A stretch of DNA of 64,000 nucleotides from Paenibacillus nasutitermitis (GTDB lineage: Bacteria; Bacillota; Bacilli; Paenibacillales; Paenibacillaceae): the NCBI RefSeq assembly GCF_014641075.1, contig NZ_BMHP01000001.1:2224171-2288170 (forward strand), read 5' to 3'. The translations under genes were made by a program, and so were the position numbers. Positions 25,612-33,587 of this stretch are shown piece after piece; position 1 is the stretch's first letter, and each line of letters begins with the position of its first letter. A model generated the notes under the pieces. It was not told the origin of the DNA. It ran no database searches and saw nothing but the letters and a program-made list of their open reading frames with translations.

Positions 25612-27216
25612 ATGGGGAAAACGAAGAAGCAGCTGCTGGTCCTATGTTTTGTATGTGTATTCGTTTTATCGGGGGTACTGGCGGGGTGCAGCTCCAACAA
25701 CAACAGCAAGAAAAGCAGTGCAAATGAAACGGCAACAACGAAGAACACAGGAACTACGAATGAAACGGAAAACTCGAACGCTAATACCGATAAGCTGATT
25801 GAAATTAACTGGTTAAGCTTTAATCCGCCGGAAACCGATAACACCCCGGTACAGCAAGCATTGGAGAAAAAGTTTAATGTCAAATTCAAAAATATTCGCG
25901 TAGAGCGCGCGGATTACCGGGGACAAATTAATTTGAAGGTAAGCAGCGGCGATATTCCGGACGTTATGTATCTGGATGGAGGAAAAGATGTCTCCGATCT
26001 TGCCGAGCAAGGCATCCTGGCCGAAATGCCGATCGAGGAAATTCAGGCGAAAATGCCGGAATATGCTCCTACCGTGGATCAAGTGGATCCGAATCTATGG
26101 AAGTACGCATTGGTGGGGGATAAAAATTACGCAATCCCGCTGTATTGGGAAATCGGCAATATGCCGTTTCTGCCTGCTTATAATGGGGCCTGGTTGAAGA
26201 AAATTGGTTATGATCATGCTCCGACAACCTTGGAAGAATTCGAGGATGTGATCAGAAAGTTCCGCAATGACGATCCGGACGGCAATGGAAAAAAGGATAC
26301 CTTCGGTTATTCCGGCCAGGGGGCCGACGGCCGGTCATTCACTCCTATATTTAGCGCCTTCGGCGTCAAAAACGGCTGGATGATGGATGAGAACGGCAGC
26401 ATCGTTCATGGATTGATGACAGACGGGGCACGAGGCGCCTTTAAGCTGTTGAACAAATGGTACAAAGAAGGTCTTATCGATCCGGAATTTATCACGAAAA
26501 ATGCCGATGATGCACATAATGACTTCATTAATGGAATTGTAGGTGTTCGCGACTGGCAATCCTATCAATTCAATACTGATACGGGCATTATCGGACCGCG
26601 GTTCAAAGCCAAAAATCCCGATTCGGAGCTGGTTATCGGCAAAATGTTAAAAGGAACGGTTGAATCGGTCAAAGCATACTCTTACGGAGCCCCAAACGGC
26701 TTTATTGCCTTAGGTGCGCAGGTGGCGAAGGATGAGGAGAAGAAGGAACGGATATTCCAAATTCTCCGCGCATTATCATCGGATGAAGAGACTTACCTGC
26801 TCTCCGCCTATGGGGTTGAAGGCGACCATTACGATATGGTAGACGGTGTTCCGATTGTAAAGCCGGAATATTCCAGTGAAGTGACGAGAAATAAAATAGG
26901 TGCGGGAACATTTTATTCATTCTTCTATACGAAGACGAAGCTTATGGAGAAATACGATTATACGAAAAGCGCATTGGAATACATTGATAGGGTTACAGAG
27001 GGAGTTGACGTATACCCGACAATTCCCGGATTCGTGTCCGCGCAGAATGATTATCCCGATGTCGGAAAAGTCGCAAACGCATATTTTATTAAATTTGTAA
27101 CCGGGGAACTGGATGGGGATGCTAATTTCCAAAAGTTTGTTGATGAGTGGAACAAATCCGGCCAAGCCAAAATAACCGAAGAGTTTAATGAAAAGTATGG
27201 AGATATTTATAAATAA
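25612..27216 (+). CDS. Extracellular sugar-binding lipoprotein of the ABC importer
   Basis: A 534-residue lipoprotein: lipobox LAGC with Cys26, a Ser/Asn/Thr-rich linker to residue ~60, then a type 1 extracellular solute-binding fold. It has LDGGKDVSDLAEQGILAEM, AIPLYWEIGNMPFLPAYNGAWLKKIG-type hinge segments and a Ca-binding-like DDPDGNGKKDTFG loop. GAGGGAGG is upstream. Placed after its permeases. The ligand is predicted from context to be a sulfosugar. Confidence 0.88.
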   Translation: MGKTKKQLLVLCFVCVFVLSGVLAGCSSNNNSKKSSANETATTKNTGTTNETENSNANTDKLIEINWLSFNPPETDNTPVQQALEKKFNVKFKNIRVERADYRGQINLKVSSGDIPDVMYLDGGKDVSDLAEQGILAEMPIEEIQAKMPEYAPTVDQVDPNLWKYALVGDKNYAIPLYWEIGNMPFLPAYNGAWLKKIGYDHAPTTLEEFEDVIRKFRNDDPDGNGKKDTFGYSGQGADGRSFTPIFSAFGVKNGWMMDENGSIVHGLMTDGARGAFKLLNKWYKEGLIDPEFITKNADDAHNDFINGIVGVRDWQSYQFNTDTGIIGPRFKAKNPDSELVIGKMLKGTVESVKAYSYGAPNGFIALGAQVAKDEEKKERIFQILRALSSDEETYLLSAYGVEGDHYDMVDGVPIVKPEYSSEVTRNKIGAGTFYSFFYTKTKLMEKYDYTKSALEYIDRVTEGVDVYPTIPGFVSAQNDYPDVGKVANAYFIKFVTGELDGDANFQKFVDEWNKSGQAKITEEFNEKYGDIYK

Positions 27217-27243
27217 AACAGACCTATTGGGCAGGTGGAGCAG

Positions 27244-28056
27244 ATGAAACGATTCGCGGCACATCTGGAAATGAATTTTGCAGCGTCGGTACCTTTTCAT
27301 GAGCGTTGGCGTTTGACCGGTCAATTTGGATTTACAGGTTGCGAGTTTGTATGGAGAATACATGATCTGGCCGATGTGAGGGCGCTTCGCGAGAAGCACC
27401 CTCTCCAGGTAACCTGCCTGGGCGGTACATCCGGATTCGCTGTGGGAAGCGGACGGCCGGTGCTGGTCTGGCCAGAGGACCGCGAGCAGCTAGCCCGGGA
27501 TGTGGAGAAGGCGGTTGAATATGCGCAGGCGGTGTCTTGCAGACGGCTTATCTTTGTCCCCGGTAATCTGATCTCAGGCTGGAGCCTGGAACGAAACCGG
27601 CAGGAGGCCGTCCTGTCCTTGAAGTATATTGCACCGATTCTCGAGCAGGCTGGCATTACGGCCATTCTCGAGCCTTTGAACAGCAAGGTGGACCATAAAG
27701 GCATCTATTGCGATACATCCGCCGAAGCCTTCCGCGTGATCGAGGAGGTAGGCAGTCCGAATGTAAAAGTGTTGTATGACGTCTATCATATGCAAATCAT
27801 GGAGGGCGATTTGGTTCGAACCATTTCCAGCCATTACGATTCCATCGGCTATTACCATATAGCCAAGGTGTCAGGCAGAACCGAGCCTATCGGAGGGGAA
27901 GTGAATTTCCCTGCTGTATTGGAGGCCATTCGCAGTACGGGCTACTGGGATTATATCGGGCTGGAATACAAGCCTTCCATCAGCCATGACCATGCGTTTA
28001 CTCAAATTAAAGACAGTTTTCCGTCTTATTTTCAAGGAGGTTCCGAGGATGCATAA
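27244..28056 (+). CDS. Hydroxypyruvate-isomerase-like TIM-barrel protein
   Basis: A 270-residue Hyi-family barrel: MKRFAAHLEMNFAASVPF start, AILEPLNSKVDHKGIYCDTS (metal Glu), VKVLYDVYHMQIMEGDL (Asp/His), YYHIAKVSGRTEPIGGEVNF and YIGLEYKPS (closing Glu). Hydroxypyruvate isomerase interconverts an alpha-hydroxy aldehyde and a ketone. In this context a sulfo-analogue, such as sulfolactaldehyde with its ketone isomer, is imaginable but unsupported. ATG 27244 is chosen; GTG 27235 is the alternative. Its last codons overlap suyA. Confidence 0.75.
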   Translation: MKRFAAHLEMNFAASVPFHERWRLTGQFGFTGCEFVWRIHDLADVRALREKHPLQVTCLGGTSGFAVGSGRPVLVWPEDREQLARDVEKAVEYAQAVSCRRLIFVPGNLISGWSLERNRQEAVLSLKYIAPILEQAGITAILEPLNSKVDHKGIYCDTSAEAFRVIEEVGSPNVKVLYDVYHMQIMEGDLVRTISSHYDSIGYYHIAKVSGRTEPIGGEVNFPAVLEAIRSTGYWDYIGLEYKPSISHDHAFTQIKDSFPSYFQGGSEDA

Positions 28057-28327
28057 ATTTCTGATTCATAAGCAGGGCGACCACGTCGGAGTAGCCACTA
28101 CCGACATTAACGCCGGTGAGAACATAATCGGGGTGTATATGGATACGGATACAAGCATCGAGGTGCTCGCGAAGGATTCGATTCCGCTAGGTCATAAGAT
28201 TGCTGTAGCGAACGTGGATGAGAACGGCCATGTCATCGAATATGGCTTGCCGATCGGTTATGCGCCGGAGGGGTTTCATTTGGGCGATTATGTGCATACA
28301 CACAATATTAGGACTTTGAGGTGGTAA
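28049..28327 (+). CDS. suyA: (2R)-sulfolactate sulfo-lyase small subunit
   Basis: A 92-residue SAF-domain protein: [40 protein letters not shown] and [16 protein letters not shown]. This is the N-terminal half of the UxaA/altronate dehydratase family encoded as a separate gene, which is how SuyA occurs. With SuyB it eliminates sulfite from (R)-sulfolactate to give pyruvate, using Fe. AAGGAGG lies 8 nt upstream of ATG 28049. The SuyA call rather than a split altronate dehydratase rests on the sulfolactate-type neighbours. Confidence 0.82.
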   Translation: MHKFLIHKQGDHVGVATTDINAGENIIGVYMDTDTSIEVLAKDSIPLGHKIAVANVDENGHVIEYGLPIGYAPEGFHLGDYVHTHNIRTLRW

Positions 28328-28329
28328 AC

Positions 28330-29484
28330 ATGAAGCAGTTATTTGGGTATAGGCGTGAAAATGGTACAGTAGGCATCCGCAATCATGTCATCCTTCTTCC
28401 AGTGGATGATATTTCCAATGCGGCATGTGAGGCGGTAGCAAGCCATATTCAAGGCACAATGGCACTCCCGCATGCATACGGCCGACTGCAATACGGCAAA
28501 GACCTGGAGCTGCATTTCCGCACGATGATCGGTACGGGCTCCAATCCGAATGTGGCCGCAGTCGTGGTCATCGGCATCGAGCCGAATTGGACCCGAATTA
28601 TTGCGGACGGTATCGCGAAAACCGGGAAACCGGTAGCCTCCTTCTCGATCAAAGGATACGGTGATTTGGAGATTATCCGTCAGGCTTCCCGTCAGGCCAA
28701 AGAATTTGTTCAGTGGGCAACGGAATTACAGCGCGAGCCTATTGAACTTAAGGATCTTACCGTCAGCATCAAATGCGGCGAATCCGATACGACGACCGGT
28801 CTTGGCTCTTGCCCGACGGTCGCTCAAGCCGTCGACCGGCTCGTTGATGCCGGAGCTACGGTGTTCTTCGGGGAAACCTCGGAGCTCACCGGTGGCGAAC
28901 ATCTGATTGCCGACCGCTGCGCCACGCCGGAGCTCAGACATAAATTTATGGGGATATACGATGACTATATTTCTGAAATCAAGGCTTCCGGTGTGGACCT
29001 GTTGGGCTCTCAGCCAACCCAGGGCAACATAGCAGGCGGGTTGTCAACGATCGAGGAGAAGGCGCTCGGCAATATTGAGAAGACTGGGTCCAAGCCGGTT
29101 ATCGGCGTACTCGAGCCTGCCGAAATGCCGGAAAACGGTCCTGGACTTTACTTTATGGATACCTCTTCTGCGGCGGCTGAATGTATTACGCTTATGGCGG
29201 CGGGCGGAGCAGTCGTTCACTTCTTCCCTACGGGTCAAGGCAATATTATCGGCAACCCCATCGAGCCGGTTATTAAAGTCACCGCGAACCCGATGACAGC
29301 AGGCAGCATGAGTGAGCATGTCGATGTGGATTGCAGCGGTCTGCTGACCCGTGAAATGAATCTGACCGAGGCCGGTGATCAATTAATGGATTATTTATGC
29401 CGGGTTGTTAATGGGCGTTATACCTCTGCGGAGGCTCTTGGACATAAAGAATTTGTGATGACCAAGCTTTATCGAAGCGCCTAA
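28330..29484 (+). CDS. suyB: (2R)-sulfolactate sulfo-lyase large subunit
   Basis: A 384-residue UxaA-family catalytic subunit: [58 protein letters not shown] (conserved Cys and Gly-rich metal site), [17 protein letters not shown] and [18 protein letters not shown]. The length matches SuyB. ATG 28330 follows GAGGTGG and comes 2 nt after the suyA stop. Expected role: desulfonation of sulfolactate with release of sulfite. The alternative is an altronate or galactarate dehydratase, but no hexuronate genes are present. Confidence 0.82.
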   Translation: MKQLFGYRRENGTVGIRNHVILLPVDDISNAACEAVASHIQGTMALPHAYGRLQYGKDLELHFRTMIGTGSNPNVAAVVVIGIEPNWTRIIADGIAKTGKPVASFSIKGYGDLEIIRQASRQAKEFVQWATELQREPIELKDLTVSIKCGESDTTTGLGSCPTVAQAVDRLVDAGATVFFGETSELTGGEHLIADRCATPELRHKFMGIYDDYISEIKASGVDLLGSQPTQGNIAGGLSTIEEKALGNIEKTGSKPVIGVLEPAEMPENGPGLYFMDTSSAAAECITLMAAGGAVVHFFPTGQGNIIGNPIEPVIKVTANPMTAGSMSEHVDVDCSGLLTREMNLTEAGDQLMDYLCRVVNGRYTSAEALGHKEFVMTKLYRSA

Positions 29485-29512
29485 CATGAATGGTGTCTAG
29501 CTCTATATGCAT

Positions 29513-29539
29513 AGTTGGATATCTGGCCGATATCCAACT
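29513..29539 (+). promoter_or_regulatory. Hairpin between suyB and comC-like gene
   Basis: A perfect 11-bp stem AGTTGGATATC/GATATCCAACT with a 5-nt loop, followed by TGCAATTTTT. It could attenuate transcription or stabilise the suyAB mRNA end. Confidence 0.55.
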
Positions 29540-29562
29540 TGCAATTTTTGTGAGGTGATCGC

Positions 29563-30633
29563 GTGTCGGAGACAGATGCTTCCACTTATCGGACAGCTGA
29601 TTTAATAACATTCGGCAAACAGATATTTATGAAGCTGGGGATGCCGGCAGTGCACGCAGACATTGCCATCGAGTCATTGGTCAGGGCCGACATGGAGGGA
29701 AATGAAAGCCATGGAATCAGCCGGCTGCCCATCTATGCAAAACGAATGCAGGAGGGCCGGATTGCCCCTGACCCCGATATCAAAATGGTCAGAAACGGAT
29801 CGATCCTGCAAGTTGATGGCGGAAACGGGCTGGGTCAGGTAGTGGCTTACCGTGCTCTGCAAACGGCGATTCCGATGGCGAAGGAATATGGGCTTGTGGG
29901 CATGTTCATCCGCAGCAGCAATCATTTCGGAACGGCGGCATTCTTCTGCCAGCAGATCTGCAAGGAAAACATGGCGTTAATGGCGATGACCAATTCCCCG
30001 CCGGGAATCCCCCCTTGGGGAGGGAAGAAGGCTTTCTTCGGGACCAATCCAATTGCCTTCGGTTTCCCGATCAGGCAGGGTCCTCCAGTCATTATTGATA
30101 TGTCCTCAAGTATAGTAGCCCGCGGCAAAATCATCCTGGCGGACAAATTAGGCCAAGAGATTCCGGAGGGCTGGGCCATGGATGAGAACGGTGCGGATAC
30201 GACAGATCCTGCAGCAGCGCTGAAGGGCGCCATTCTTCCACTGGGAGGGGTCAAGGGTTATGCGCTGGCTATGGCAATAGAAATTATGTGCGGGGTGTTA
30301 AGCGGTGCCGCATACGGTCCGCATGTCCGAAATCTTTATCAAGACGGAGATCCCGCGGCGAATGTCGGGCATAGCTTTATTCTTCTTGACATCTCCCGGT
30401 GGATGACACTGGATCACTATTTTGATCTGATGGAAGGATTTATTCAAGAGCTTAAAGATACGCCAACTACTTCACAGACGGATCGAATCTATTATCCGGG
30501 AGAGCGGCGGGATGAAAGGTATCGGCAGCGTTCCGCTTCGGGGGTAACCATCTCAGATGAAGTAACCTCAGAACTGACGCGACTGGGTGAAGGTCTTGGG
30601 ATCGTTTTTTGCGAAAGGGTGAAGCAGCCATGA
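29563..30633 (+). CDS. comC: Ldh/MDH2-family oxidoreductase, candidate (R)-sulfolactate dehydrogenase
   Basis: A 356-residue NAD(P)-dependent 2-hydroxyacid dehydrogenase of the malate/L-lactate (type 2) family, unrelated to classical Rossmann LDHs. It has ADMEGNESHGISRLPIY, the FIRSSNHFGTAAFF catalytic His region, NPIAFGFP, DMSSSIVARGKI and LPLGGVKGYALAMA. ComC of this family interconverts sulfopyruvate and (R)-sulfolactate. GTG start at 29563 with GAGGTGA upstream. Paired with an SlcC-like gene, with which it overlaps by 4 bp, it could invert sulfolactate from S to R for SuyAB. Confidence 0.78.
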   Translation: MSETDASTYRTADLITFGKQIFMKLGMPAVHADIAIESLVRADMEGNESHGISRLPIYAKRMQEGRIAPDPDIKMVRNGSILQVDGGNGLGQVVAYRALQTAIPMAKEYGLVGMFIRSSNHFGTAAFFCQQICKENMALMAMTNSPPGIPPWGGKKAFFGTNPIAFGFPIRQGPPVIIDMSSSIVARGKIILADKLGQEIPEGWAMDENGADTTDPAAALKGAILPLGGVKGYALAMAIEIMCGVLSGAAYGPHVRNLYQDGDPAANVGHSFILLDISRWMTLDHYFDLMEGFIQELKDTPTTSQTDRIYYPGERRDERYRQRSASGVTISDEVTSELTRLGEGLGIVFCERVKQP

Positions 30634-31595
30634 AGATCGTAATTACGGAATTGAATTGGCCGATCGGCATTGAAAGGCTTCGGGAACGCGGATGGGAAGT
30701 GGTTTACGATCCGGATCTGTGGCATAATCGTGTGCGCCTGAAAGAAGAGCTGGCATTGGCCGATGCCGTTATCGTTCGAAACCAGACCCGAGTAGACGCT
30801 AATCTTCTTGCCTGGAGCGACCGCTTGAAGGTGGTTGGACGTCTGGGCGTTGGACTTGACAATATTGATCTTCAAAGAACAGCGGACAGCGGCATTAAAG
30901 TGATTTACGGGAAGAATGCAAATGCGACATCCGTCGCCGAATATGTGATAGCCGGTATATTTGCTTGTAGCAGATTATTGAAGGAAGCGGCATCTGATGT
31001 CAAATCCGGCAAGTGGAACCGAATAAAATATACGGGCACCGAGGTGTTCGGCAAGACGCTCGGTCTTATTGGTCTCGGTGAAATCGGTCACCGTGTGGCC
31101 GCTCGTGCTAAAGCGCTGGGTTTGCATATCATCGGACACGATCCGTTTGTTTCCCCTTACGATTATCCCGTGATGGAAACCGGAATTGAGCTTGCCAGCT
31201 ACGAGCGGGTGATTGCGGAGTCCGATTACATAAGCTTGCATATCCCATTAACTGCATCGACCAGAGACTTGATCCATCTGGAAACAATGAAAAGCATGAA
31301 GAACACGGCGATCCTCATTAACAGCGCCCGTGGAGGCATTATCCATGAAGCCGATCTGAACTTGGCGCTGGAACAGCGAATCATTGGCGGTGCCGTATTA
31401 GATGTTCTGGGGGGAGAACCTCCTGCAGCCGATCATCCCTTGTTGATGAGGGAAAATTGTTTGATTACGCCTCATATCGCGGGTTTAACTGAAGAATCGC
31501 AGATTCGAACGTCAGAAATGGTTTCAAATGAAGTAGCCAGCGAACTTGAAGGACGGCCTTCTTTGTGCCGGGTGCATGTCAACAGAACGCAATAA
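30630..31595 (+). CDS. slcC: D-isomer-specific 2-hydroxyacid dehydrogenase, candidate (S)-sulfolactate dehydrogenase
   Basis: A 321-residue SerA-like NAD enzyme: VVGRLGVGLDNIDLQ (Arg region), GLIGLGEIGHRVAARAKALG (cofactor GxGxxG), INSARGGIIHEADL (catalytic Arg), LDVLGGEPP (Glu) and LITPHIAGLTEES (His). SlcC of this family oxidises (S)-sulfolactate to sulfopyruvate. ATG 30630 overlaps the preceding stop (ATGA). Function assigned from family plus position between comC-like and exporter genes; phosphoglycerate-type or glyoxylate reductase activity is the alternative. Confidence 0.77.
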   Translation: MKIVITELNWPIGIERLRERGWEVVYDPDLWHNRVRLKEELALADAVIVRNQTRVDANLLAWSDRLKVVGRLGVGLDNIDLQRTADSGIKVIYGKNANATSVAEYVIAGIFACSRLLKEAASDVKSGKWNRIKYTGTEVFGKTLGLIGLGEIGHRVAARAKALGLHIIGHDPFVSPYDYPVMETGIELASYERVIAESDYISLHIPLTASTRDLIHLETMKSMKNTAILINSARGGIIHEADLNLALEQRIIGGAVLDVLGGEPPAADHPLLMRENCLITPHIAGLTEESQIRTSEMVSNEVASELEGRPSLCRVHVNRTQ

Positions 31596-31626
31596 AAAGG
31601 TTTAATTCATCAAGGGAGCTGAAGCT

Positions 31627-32676
31627 ATGCAAATCCCGACAACGACACTTCGCGGCAAACCGGGACTACCCGATGTCAGCAATGGTTGGAGAGGGCTGTC
31701 CAGAGGAATCGCGCTAACTGTGATCCTGGCTGTTCTGGCTGGACAAATCGCGGAACTGCCGGGGTTTTCGATTATGGGAATCATGATTCTATCCATCCTG
31801 GCGGGTGTTCTGTGGAAATCATGCATGGATGTGCCTCATGGAGCCACAGCCGGAATTACGTTCAGTAGTAAATTTCTTCTTCGGATCGGTATCATTCTAA
31901 TGGGACTCCGTCTGAATTTGCAGCAAATCGCAGAAGCCGGCTTCCCGGTGCTGGCGATTGATGTGATCGTGATTGCTTTTACTTTGACGATTATGATCTA
32001 CCTTGGCGGAAAATTAAAGGTGAATAAGCATTTAGCCATACTTATCGCGGTAGGAACGGCAGTTTGCGGCGCAGCGGCAATCGTAGCCGTTGCCCCTCTG
32101 ATCGGAGCCAAGAAGGAAACGACAGCGCTCTCAGTAGCCTGTATCGCGATTCTTGGAACGATCGGATCGGTTGCCTATATTTTCTTGTTTCCCTATATGG
32201 GAATGGATTCGTATCTATATGGGGTTTTTGCCGGTTCAACCTTGCATGAGCTGGCGCATGTCATTGCTGCAGCTGTTCCGGCAGGAGATACTGGAGGGGA
32301 AGCCGCGATCATTGTGAAGCTGGGCAGAGTGGCGCTGCTCATTCCGGCTGCGCTGATATTGGGATATCTCTATCGCGATAAAGATGTGCAGAGGAATCAG
32401 GAGAAGAATCGTTTAAGGAGCTTGCCGATTCCATGGTTCATTTTCGGTTTTCTGGCTATGAGCGTGGTTAGAACGATCCACATTTTACCGGACTCTGTCG
32501 TAAACGCGTTTATAGCTGTCAGCATATTCTTATTATCGGCGGCTATGGCAGGGCTCGGCTTAAGCATTAAATGGAATGACTTTAAACAGATTGGAAATAA
32601 GGCGATTATGGTCGCGGTTATTGGTTTTGTCGCGCTATCCGCACTGGGTCAGCTGTTAATCGACTTATTCTATTAG
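31627..32676 (+). CDS. UPF0324/YeiH-family membrane protein, candidate sulfite exporter
   Basis: A 349-residue protein with about ten membrane helices: SIMGIMILSILAGVLWKSC, FSSKFLLRIGIILMGLRLNL (hallmark of the family), AVGTAVCGAAAIVAVAPLIG and GVFAGSTLHELAHVIAAA. The family is annotated as putative sulfate exporters and recurs next to sulfonate-degrading enzymes that release sulfite. Here it is the last gene of the locus, 31 nt after slcC, and would relieve sulfite toxicity. GGGAGC precedes the ATG. Confidence 0.83.
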   Translation: MQIPTTTLRGKPGLPDVSNGWRGLSRGIALTVILAVLAGQIAELPGFSIMGIMILSILAGVLWKSCMDVPHGATAGITFSSKFLLRIGIILMGLRLNLQQIAEAGFPVLAIDVIVIAFTLTIMIYLGGKLKVNKHLAILIAVGTAVCGAAAIVAVAPLIGAKKETTALSVACIAILGTIGSVAYIFLFPYMGMDSYLYGVFAGSTLHELAHVIAAAVPAGDTGGEAAIIVKLGRVALLIPAALILGYLYRDKDVQRNQEKNRLRSLPIPWFIFGFLAMSVVRTIHILPDSVVNAFIAVSIFLLSAAMAGLGLSIKWNDFKQIGNKAIMVAVIGFVALSALGQLLIDLFY

Positions 32677-32929
32677 CTTCTCTGTGGTAAGAGAGTACGA
32701 TGTATCCTAAGCGGATGGGACTGACCTCTAAATATGAAACAGGGATGATGGATCAGCTGCGCAAAGTTGGACAGAGAAAATAAGGGCTGGTAGAATAAAC
32801 CTATCATCCAGATTGTGAAGGAATATGACCGCACAGCTGCTTTGAATATGACAGTATAGGAAGGAGGGAATTCGAATTGAAATATGCAGGAATAGTGTTA
32901 ACATTTAAATGAATATGGGGGTGAAGAAA
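32677..32929 (+). other. Gap after the catabolic locus
   Basis: No clear terminator. A 27-codon ORF near 32701-32784 (MYPKRMGLTSKYETGMMDQL start) lacks a ribosome binding site and I recognise no family. AAGGAGGG near 32860 precedes no usable start. Confidence 0.4.
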
Positions 32930-33139
32930 ATGTTTAAAAAAGACTCAGATAAGAACAAAGATTCAAAGAAGAGGTTTGAAGAAATCCATTCAGAAAATGG
33001 CGTGGCTAATGGAAACAGAATAATAGTAGATAATGAAACAGGCGTTCATTATTTATTTAGTTGGAGTGGATATTCAGGGGGAATTACACCGTTACTGGAT
33101 AAGGATGGAAAACCAACGATAAAACCGATTAATGAATAA
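32930..33139 (+). CDS. DUF6440-type small protein
   Basis: A 69-residue cytoplasmic protein. After a Lys/Asp-rich N-terminus it has NRIIVDNETGVHYLFSWSGY and GGITPLLDKDGKPTI, the pattern of DUF6440 proteins (E-T-G-V-x-Y-L-F ... S-G-x-x-G-G-x-T-P-L-L-D). Function unknown. ATG 32930 follows GGGGGTGA; ATG 32909 is in frame but poorly served. It stands alone. Confidence 0.7.
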   Translation: MFKKDSDKNKDSKKRFEEIHSENGVANGNRIIVDNETGVHYLFSWSGYSGGITPLLDKDGKPTIKPINE

Positions 33140-33313
33140 CACTGATGAAGGATCATAATCGTTCAAGCTGTCATATGCAGTACCATCCTATTTATGGTTT
33201 TACCGCCTTTGTAACGCCATCTTGCGTATACGAGAGGCTCGGCAAGATGCTGCTCCCTTCCTTAGTCGCTTCTTTGTACTCTAACGGAGAACAATAATTC
33301 AATAACCAAATGA

Positions 33314-33342
33314 AAAAGCAGCCGGCTCATATGGCTGCTTTT
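33314..33342 (+). terminator. Rho-independent terminator
   Basis: Stem AAAAGCAGCC/GGCTGCTTTT (33314-33323 with 33333-33342), 9-nt loop. Confidence 0.8.
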
Positions 33343-33385
33343 CAGCGCTAACAGCCAGGTTCGTTGATTAAAATAAATCTATTCC

Positions 33386-33433
33386 AACAATTTGTGTTAA
33401 TTAGATGATACAATCAACAATATTTGTTAATTC
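33386..33433 (+). repeat. 18-bp direct repeat, candidate operator pair
   Basis: CAACAATTTGTGTTAATT (33386-33403) recurs as CAACAATATTTGTTAATT (33416-33433), 30 bp apart, about three helical turns. It lies ~155 bp before the hydrolase gene, so one regulator could bind both on the same DNA face. Confidence 0.45.
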
Positions 33434-33587
33434 ACGATTTCGATTTGCTGAGATGGTAAACCATACACGATTTCACATCAAGATCTGTTCCTTGCCAGCA
33501 AAGCGGCAATTGAAGCAGATGAACAGGCGATCATCTTGAAATAAGTACGGGTATTGGATGTAAATTAATATCGAGGGGGAGCCCAGG

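Larger units (their letters stand above)
33140..33587 (+). other. Gap with a terminator and direct repeats
   Basis: No gene recognised. A terminator (33314-33342) and a direct repeat (33386-33433) are listed separately. A short stretch before 33541 (LASKAAIEADEQAIILK) looks protein-like but is too short to assign. Confidence 0.4.

Noticed and set aside
28049..29484. Split altronate dehydratase for hexuronate use
   Set aside because: UxaA homology is real, but no uronate isomerase, UxaB or KDG kinase genes are near, while sulfolactate-type dehydrogenases and a UPF0324 exporter are adjacent.
13000..32676. Other sulfoglycolysis routes (Entner-Doudoroff, transaldolase, transketolase or monooxygenase types)
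   Set aside because: No 6-phosphogluconate-dehydratase-like, KDPG-aldolase-like, transaldolase, transketolase or flavin monooxygenase gene is present; the isomerase, kinase and class II aldolase set fits only the Embden-Meyerhof type.
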